From NCBI GenBank assembly GCA_013180625.2, contig SNVD02013686.1, positions 682,001 through 746,000 of the forward strand: DNA of 64,000 bases. The letters are read 5' to 3'. Source of the stretch: Boswellia sacra (taxonomy: Eukaryota; Streptophyta; Magnoliopsida; Sapindales; Burseraceae). Both the position numbers and the translations under genes were made by a program. The notes beneath the pieces were generated by a model. That model worked only from the letters and a program-made list of their open reading frames with translations, was not told the origin of the DNA and did not search any database. Shown piece by piece: positions 58,901 through 64,000 of this stretch (the stretch's first letter is position 1; every line of letters begins with the position of its first letter).

Positions 58901-61900
58901 AATTTTAGCGAAAATAAAATTGTGAAAAAGTACAAAATTTTGCTAGTCCTGCAAGTCAACCTTTTCTGCAGCTTCTGTAACTCTGACTTGTTGAGGCTCC
59001 ACAACATCTTCAACATCTATCTCAGAAATAGGAGTCAACTGTCCTTCATAATACCTGAGACACATTAATTGTAAACACTTCCCTTCAAAGATATTTGAAA
59101 TTTACATGTCACTTTTCTATAGGATCCAAGTGGTAAGTTTGAGTTGAACACATGTAGTGACAAACTCTTTACATGTCACTCTCTATGGTATCCAAGTGGT
59201 GAGTTTCACTTGTCCATGTATGATGAAGAGTATAAGGTTTCATCATCTAAAAAATTGTACACTATAGGCCCAGGACCCCAAATATTTCATATTGCAAATA
59301 TCAGCATCAATGTTTCATAATTTTTACAGAAGCAACTCTCCATTGCAGCTTATATACTATCATCTTAGATTTTTTATTTCATACTTTCAAGAAAGTTCTC
59401 CTTGTGAAATCCCATATTGCATAATCCAATATTATTATTACCTTCACCCTGACTCCCCAATCATAAGCTACACTATTAGTGTAACGAGACATTGTTTGCA
59501 AGCTAAAATCTCGTCATTGTTGGCAAAGAAAACGTCTAATAATTCATAGGATGATTGAATGGCGAGCTATTTCCTTTTTCTTGACTATAATTTCACCAGT
59601 TATTGTATATGATAATAAAATAACAAATATAATAGTATACATTTGCATGGAAAGTTCCAAATATATGACAAGGACTACAAAGAAACAGTTCTTTGCTCCC
59701 AGCATAGCTATAGGTTGATATGTACCCATCCAGGTTCTCCCTATCATCTTTGCATCGTATGGTCAAAGAACAGTGATATATCTGGTAGAGTAATAAAAAT
59801 GAAGCATAAATGTGGTGGTACCTTGATAAAAGTTCCACGGCAGCAGAGCCATAACCAAGCTGCAAGGAGAAACATACAGGAAAAAAGTTAGATGAATAAA
59901 CTATAACTTATGTTTGACAAGAACCTAGCAAGCAAAATCTAGGGAAATGCATAAAACAGAAAATTACCCTCATTGCACTTGGATGGGTAGCAATGCGTAC
60001 TATACGAGCACCTGAAAGACTTGGAAAACCTTCTTCCCTAAACAACTGAGAGAATTTCCACGGTATTTGGTCCCCAAAAGGTTGATGACCAGCAGTTAAA
60101 GTTGCAATTGCAGATTTACGAGAAATTTGCCCTTCAAGAGACACCTGTAATTATATAGTAAAGATATATAAATACACAAGCATATAGACTACAAGATCAC
60201 CCACAAAGCAAAATAGAAATGAATATTTTGCTATGAGAACAAGATATAGTATAGGCATAAAGAGGCTTTTCTAGCATAAGCTTGTTTAAGAAAATAATAT
60301 TCTGTTGAGAAGGTTAGATAAAATAAATCATGTTAATATGTGTTAAAGACAGCTACTTGGGTGTTGAATAGAGATATAAAGTCCAGACGAGTGGTAAGAC
60401 CTCTTAGGAACATTTGGCCGGTCGGACTATATTCTATTATTTATTTACTTATGTATTTATCTTTTCAACATTGCATTGAATTGGATTATACCATATTATC
60501 ATGTACTGAGTACTATAATGTGTTTATTGCAGTATCAATCAAAGAGTTAAGAGAAAAGAGAATGAGAAAAAAAAAATACGAAACAGTGTACAAGTAAGCT
60601 ACTATTGGCCCAAAGGACCGTCGCATGTTACAGCAGAGCAATTATAAATGATTGCAACTATATTTTAGCATGATAAAGATGCAAACCTGGATGACACACA
60701 GGATATCAGGAAGTTGATTTTTTGACTCATCAACAGGGCCTGCAAATTGACAATCAGTGCATCCCAACCTTAAAAGGCTAAATAAACAGATACTTAAAGC
60801 CATGCTAATATACCGAGCAACACAAATAAATGGTGAGCTGGAGCATCAGCCATTAGCTGTAGATCGTTGGGAGAATTTTTATAGTGAGAAGAAACATATA
60901 GTGCCATCATCCGCTGCAAATAATAAGACGTATAAGCACCAAGTTTATGGTATAATAAAGTCAAACCAAATGAATACACAACACATCACACTGTAATTAC
61001 CTGCAAAAATAACTCACTGTCTTTGTGGTAGGAGAAAAGTGTATCCCGATTAACATAGTACAGATCACATTCACTTGGTGGAGGTAACCTATTCCAAAAC
61101 AAGAGGAATCAATAAAGATAAGTCGAAATGTTTTCATAAGATCAGGCATTAAGGAAAAATAATTGGTCTCAAATCCTGCAGATCATTAAAAAGTAAAATT
61201 CAAACCTGCTGATGTTGGGTATGGAATTCATAACATCCAGGCAAAGCAAAGCATTAAGCCAGGACTCTATTGGATCTCCAGAAGCATATCTAATAGATTC
61301 ACTAAGTTCTATCCTTTTGAAAAGACGTCCTGCATTAATGTATAACTAATAACTCAGACATTTTAAAGAATAATGTTAAAAAAATAAATAAATAAAATAA
61401 CTGGCATAATTGAATGCATTGTTGGCCAATAATACTCAAGCTGACAAGGGTTCTATAGCGACTATTAAGTGTTTCAAGGTTTCTTGCAGACCTTGCAGCA
61501 GCTTGTCCTCCATATGGTTAAATTCTATACCACAATCATCTCAAACTAAACATCCTACACCGTGAATGTAAACGGACTTATGCTTGTAACATGAAAAGGA
61601 CCTTATTGGTGAAAAGACTACAAAACAACAGATAGTATCACATGGCCTAAAATAAAATTACCGATAACGTACATAAATACCAAAGGTGTAAGAGTAAAGT
61701 AGCCCCTTTGTTGTTATAGCTATTATTTTCACTTTGGGGGAAAAGGGGGCGCAAAGTGGACACTGATAAAAGATGGATAAGCACAATTAGACGTGCAAAA
61801 TCCTCTACACAACAATCTCTGTCAGCCACTAGACTGATACTCTGTAATGACATAGCACCCTTATAAAACCTACATGCATAAAATTAATTAAGAGAGCTAT

Positions 61901-63754
61901 GAAATATACCATGAATAGAGCCCTCCACACCCTTAGCAGGCATCTGGCTTTGCTCTTCTAATTGGTTCAGAAGCTTCAATGACAAGGATCGACCAGTTCC
62001 TTCATACCTTTGAGGTCAGGATGAAAAAAAAAATGAAAATACATTAGAATTAACTTAAATCAAGATTTTCCTCCTTAACCAGAAGATGGATTCCGCTTCC
62101 TGAAGGGAAAATAACAAAAATTAACATGATGGAAACATAAAGGTAAGGTCAAGTCCACACTTAATTATGTATAAAAGAAACCATCCCAAACATCTCATAC
62201 CCATTTACAGTAGATGAAAGGAAGACAAGATAAGGACCAAGCAAGGATTTCACAACTGGCAACGGAATCGCTGCAGCTTCATCAACCACCAACAGTTCAA
62301 CTTGGGAAAGTTTTTCATGTTCATGTGGCTGTATATACTGCAAAATATAAAACAAATTGAATAGCTGGAAGTAGCACATGATACAGTTATTCTGAAACCC
62401 ATTTGTGACCCTCAAGCAGCTTATTACATGACTACATCATCTCATATAAATAGTCTATCAATATCTGCTAACCTTCCTAGCAAAGAAATATTCTCCTGAC
62501 CTGAATTGTTTGTCTGTGCTGCTTGTAAATATTGATACGTATGATTGCTTTCTTGAACTCAGGGTTAGAACTTCTCACCACATCGTAATCAATGTGCTCC
62601 TGGACACAAAGGTTAAAGTAGTAGGCTTAAGATAAACAAATGCTAAAACAGTATTTGAATGCCTAAAAGTACAATATAATTCCCAATTTAAGGAGGCAAA
62701 CATGTGTCTTATTAAGCGAAAGATTGTGAAATCCAGAAGAGCACAATGTAATTACGATGAAAATAAAATCATAAATTATATTTATGTATTGAGAGAGAGT
62801 ACAACTGTACCTTATATTCAACTGCATTGAAACCCTTGCAAATAAATTCAAATAAAGTTTTTAAGTTCTCAGGACTTGGTGCCGTCACAAAAATATTTGA
62901 ATACCTATTCAGATAAATTTTTCTTTCATCAGAATCTAGCAGGATCATTTTAGGAACAAGAAGAGTAAATATAAATTGAAAAATAATCAACTGCATAATT
63001 CAAGCAGATTACCCAGCAGCAACAGCTCCAGCAACTGCTAAACCCAGAGCAGCTGATTTCCCACGGCCACGAGCAGCAAGCAAAGCCACTGTGCTACGCA
63101 GATTTTTATCCAAAACTGCATCAAGAAATGTAATGACAGCTTTTCCCTACCAAACACAAAAATAAGATCTCAGCCAGAAACTTAAAAATTAGCTAAGCAA
63201 CACAAGAATCAAGAATATAAATACATATCAATTAATCTTTACCTGATCCAATGTACAACATTTCTTAATCAGTGGACCAACAGGAAAATCATCATTTAGT
63301 TGTTCTTTCAAATTTTTCAGGTCCCGTTCTGCTTCTGAGAGCCCTTCAGGGTCCTTTGATCACCAAACAAGAGATATAAGGACAGTTATATAATGCACAA
63401 CCCCTTACTAAATTCAACAACTAGCTCTGGTAGAGTTTGGTTTGAATGAAAATGAACAAAACTTCAGCAAATTAGCGCTCAAACTCAATCAGCTCTTTCA
63501 AAGTAAAAGTAATTAAAAAAGAAATCAAAACCATTTGACAATATAAACTTTTCCATAGGAAACGGAGCTACAGAAATTACCTCTTTAATAGGGACAGCAG
63601 TTATTGACCTTATATGAGATGAAATGGGTAAAATGTTCAGCTCATCATCCATAACCACACAGGCTTTGCATGATGCAAGTGACAATAGAAAACGTTCATT
63701 GAACCGTCCGGCAGCTTCAGAATGGGATTCAGTCCGAAATCTCTCATGAACATC
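55918..63754 (-). CDS. RNA cytidine acetyltransferase (NAT10/Kre33 family), 5' part outside the window
   Basis: Enzymes of this family make N4-acetylcytidine on 18S rRNA and tRNA in the nucleolus, using acetyl-CoA and ATP. Twenty-two exons with matching phases encode the last 869 residues. In coding order they are 63754-63581, 63353-63243, 63146-63013, 62904-62811, 62599-62501, 62337-62201, 62007-61910, 61329-61206, 61088-61001, 60913-60814, 60739-60687, 60144-59968, 59859-59822, 59054-58961, 58532-58353, 58228-58120, 58040-57968, 57892-57745, 57237-57109, 56921-56796, 56361-56296 and 56175-55918. Motifs in order are Walker A (ARGRGKSAALG), a Walker-B-like VVDEAAAIPLP, the GNAT acetyl-CoA region RIATHPSAMRLGYGSAAVEL, then VTGEHTCM and MDYKLAMS. 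The tail is Lys-rich. Roughly 150 N-terminal residues are missing to the right. No disruption was seen, so the gene looks functional. Confidence 0.95.
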
Positions 63755-64000
63755 CTGATATTACTCAGCCTTTGAGTTAATATTGTGATAATATGTGCAC
63801 AAATGAGAAGTATGAAAAGCAACTGCCCGGTAAAGGGTAGCAAATCATTTGAACATCTGAAGAAATTGAAATACAGGAACTGCTAGTAATAACAACATAA
63901 TAGTGATGATGCTTTGCAAACCAAACTAGAACTTATAGATCAAAATCATTACTAGTCTAAAGACCAATAGATAGGGCAGAAGAGAGATTCACTTTTCTAA
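63755..64000 (-). other. intron of the acetyltransferase gene at the window edge
   Basis: No coding match is seen beyond the acceptor at 63755 (AG on the minus strand before DVHERF). The next upstream exon must lie past position 64000. Confidence 0.6.

Overview
This is a repeat-rich stretch of plant nuclear DNA, almost certainly from a dicot. It is AT-rich, holds two spliced nuclear genes with plant-type introns, and carries Athila-type Gypsy, chromovirus-type Gypsy and TNT1/Tork-like Copia LTR retrotransposons. There are no operons, CRISPR arrays or prokaryotic features. The species cannot be named from sequence alone.

Layout. 1-3.6 kb is non-coding sequence with one small TIR element and decayed traces of a locally duplicated gene. 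3.6-37.2 kb is one large nest. The outer shell is a minus-strand Athila-like element (3615-37157) whose LTR ends are flanked by CACAC on both sides. Inside it sits a plus-strand Athila-like element (4704-21691) with a perfect tRNA-Asp primer binding site. That element was broken by a truncated reverse-oriented chromovirus (6732-10850) and by two solo LTRs (12035-13561 and 13671-15082), and it carries an intron-less, decayed copy of a host LOG (cytokinin-activating) gene between integrase and its 3' LTR. Further right, the shell's own post-integrase ORF is split by a compact gag-protease-only LTR element (24070-27518). 37.5-41.6 kb is a Copia element (TSD CCTAC) lacking the end of RT, RNase H and part of one LTR. 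It sits in an older LTR-like remnant.

Right part. 42774-43595 (-) is an intact 273-codon ORF of unknown function with four imperfect C-terminal repeats. Diverged traces of its family at 3.4 kb and of its upstream region at 0.3-0.7 kb suggest a small tandem gene cluster later split by the retrotransposon nest. 49517-53660 (+) is a complete seven-exon gene for the plant mitochondrial ATP synthase 24 kDa subunit (MGP1-like, 240 aa), with site II and telo-box promoter motifs. Converging on it is the 3' part (22 exons, 869 codons) of an RNA cytidine acetyltransferase gene (NAT10/Kre33 family, -), whose first exons lie beyond the right edge. A TIR element sits between the two genes.

The three host genes are not evidently linked in one pathway. 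I found no clear new biological system. The strongest unusual signals are the LOG retrocopy inside a Gypsy element, an exact ~393-bp duplication flanking the inner Athila element in place of a 5-bp TSD, the gag-protease-only element, and shared motifs between unrelated elements. All boundaries were set by eye.
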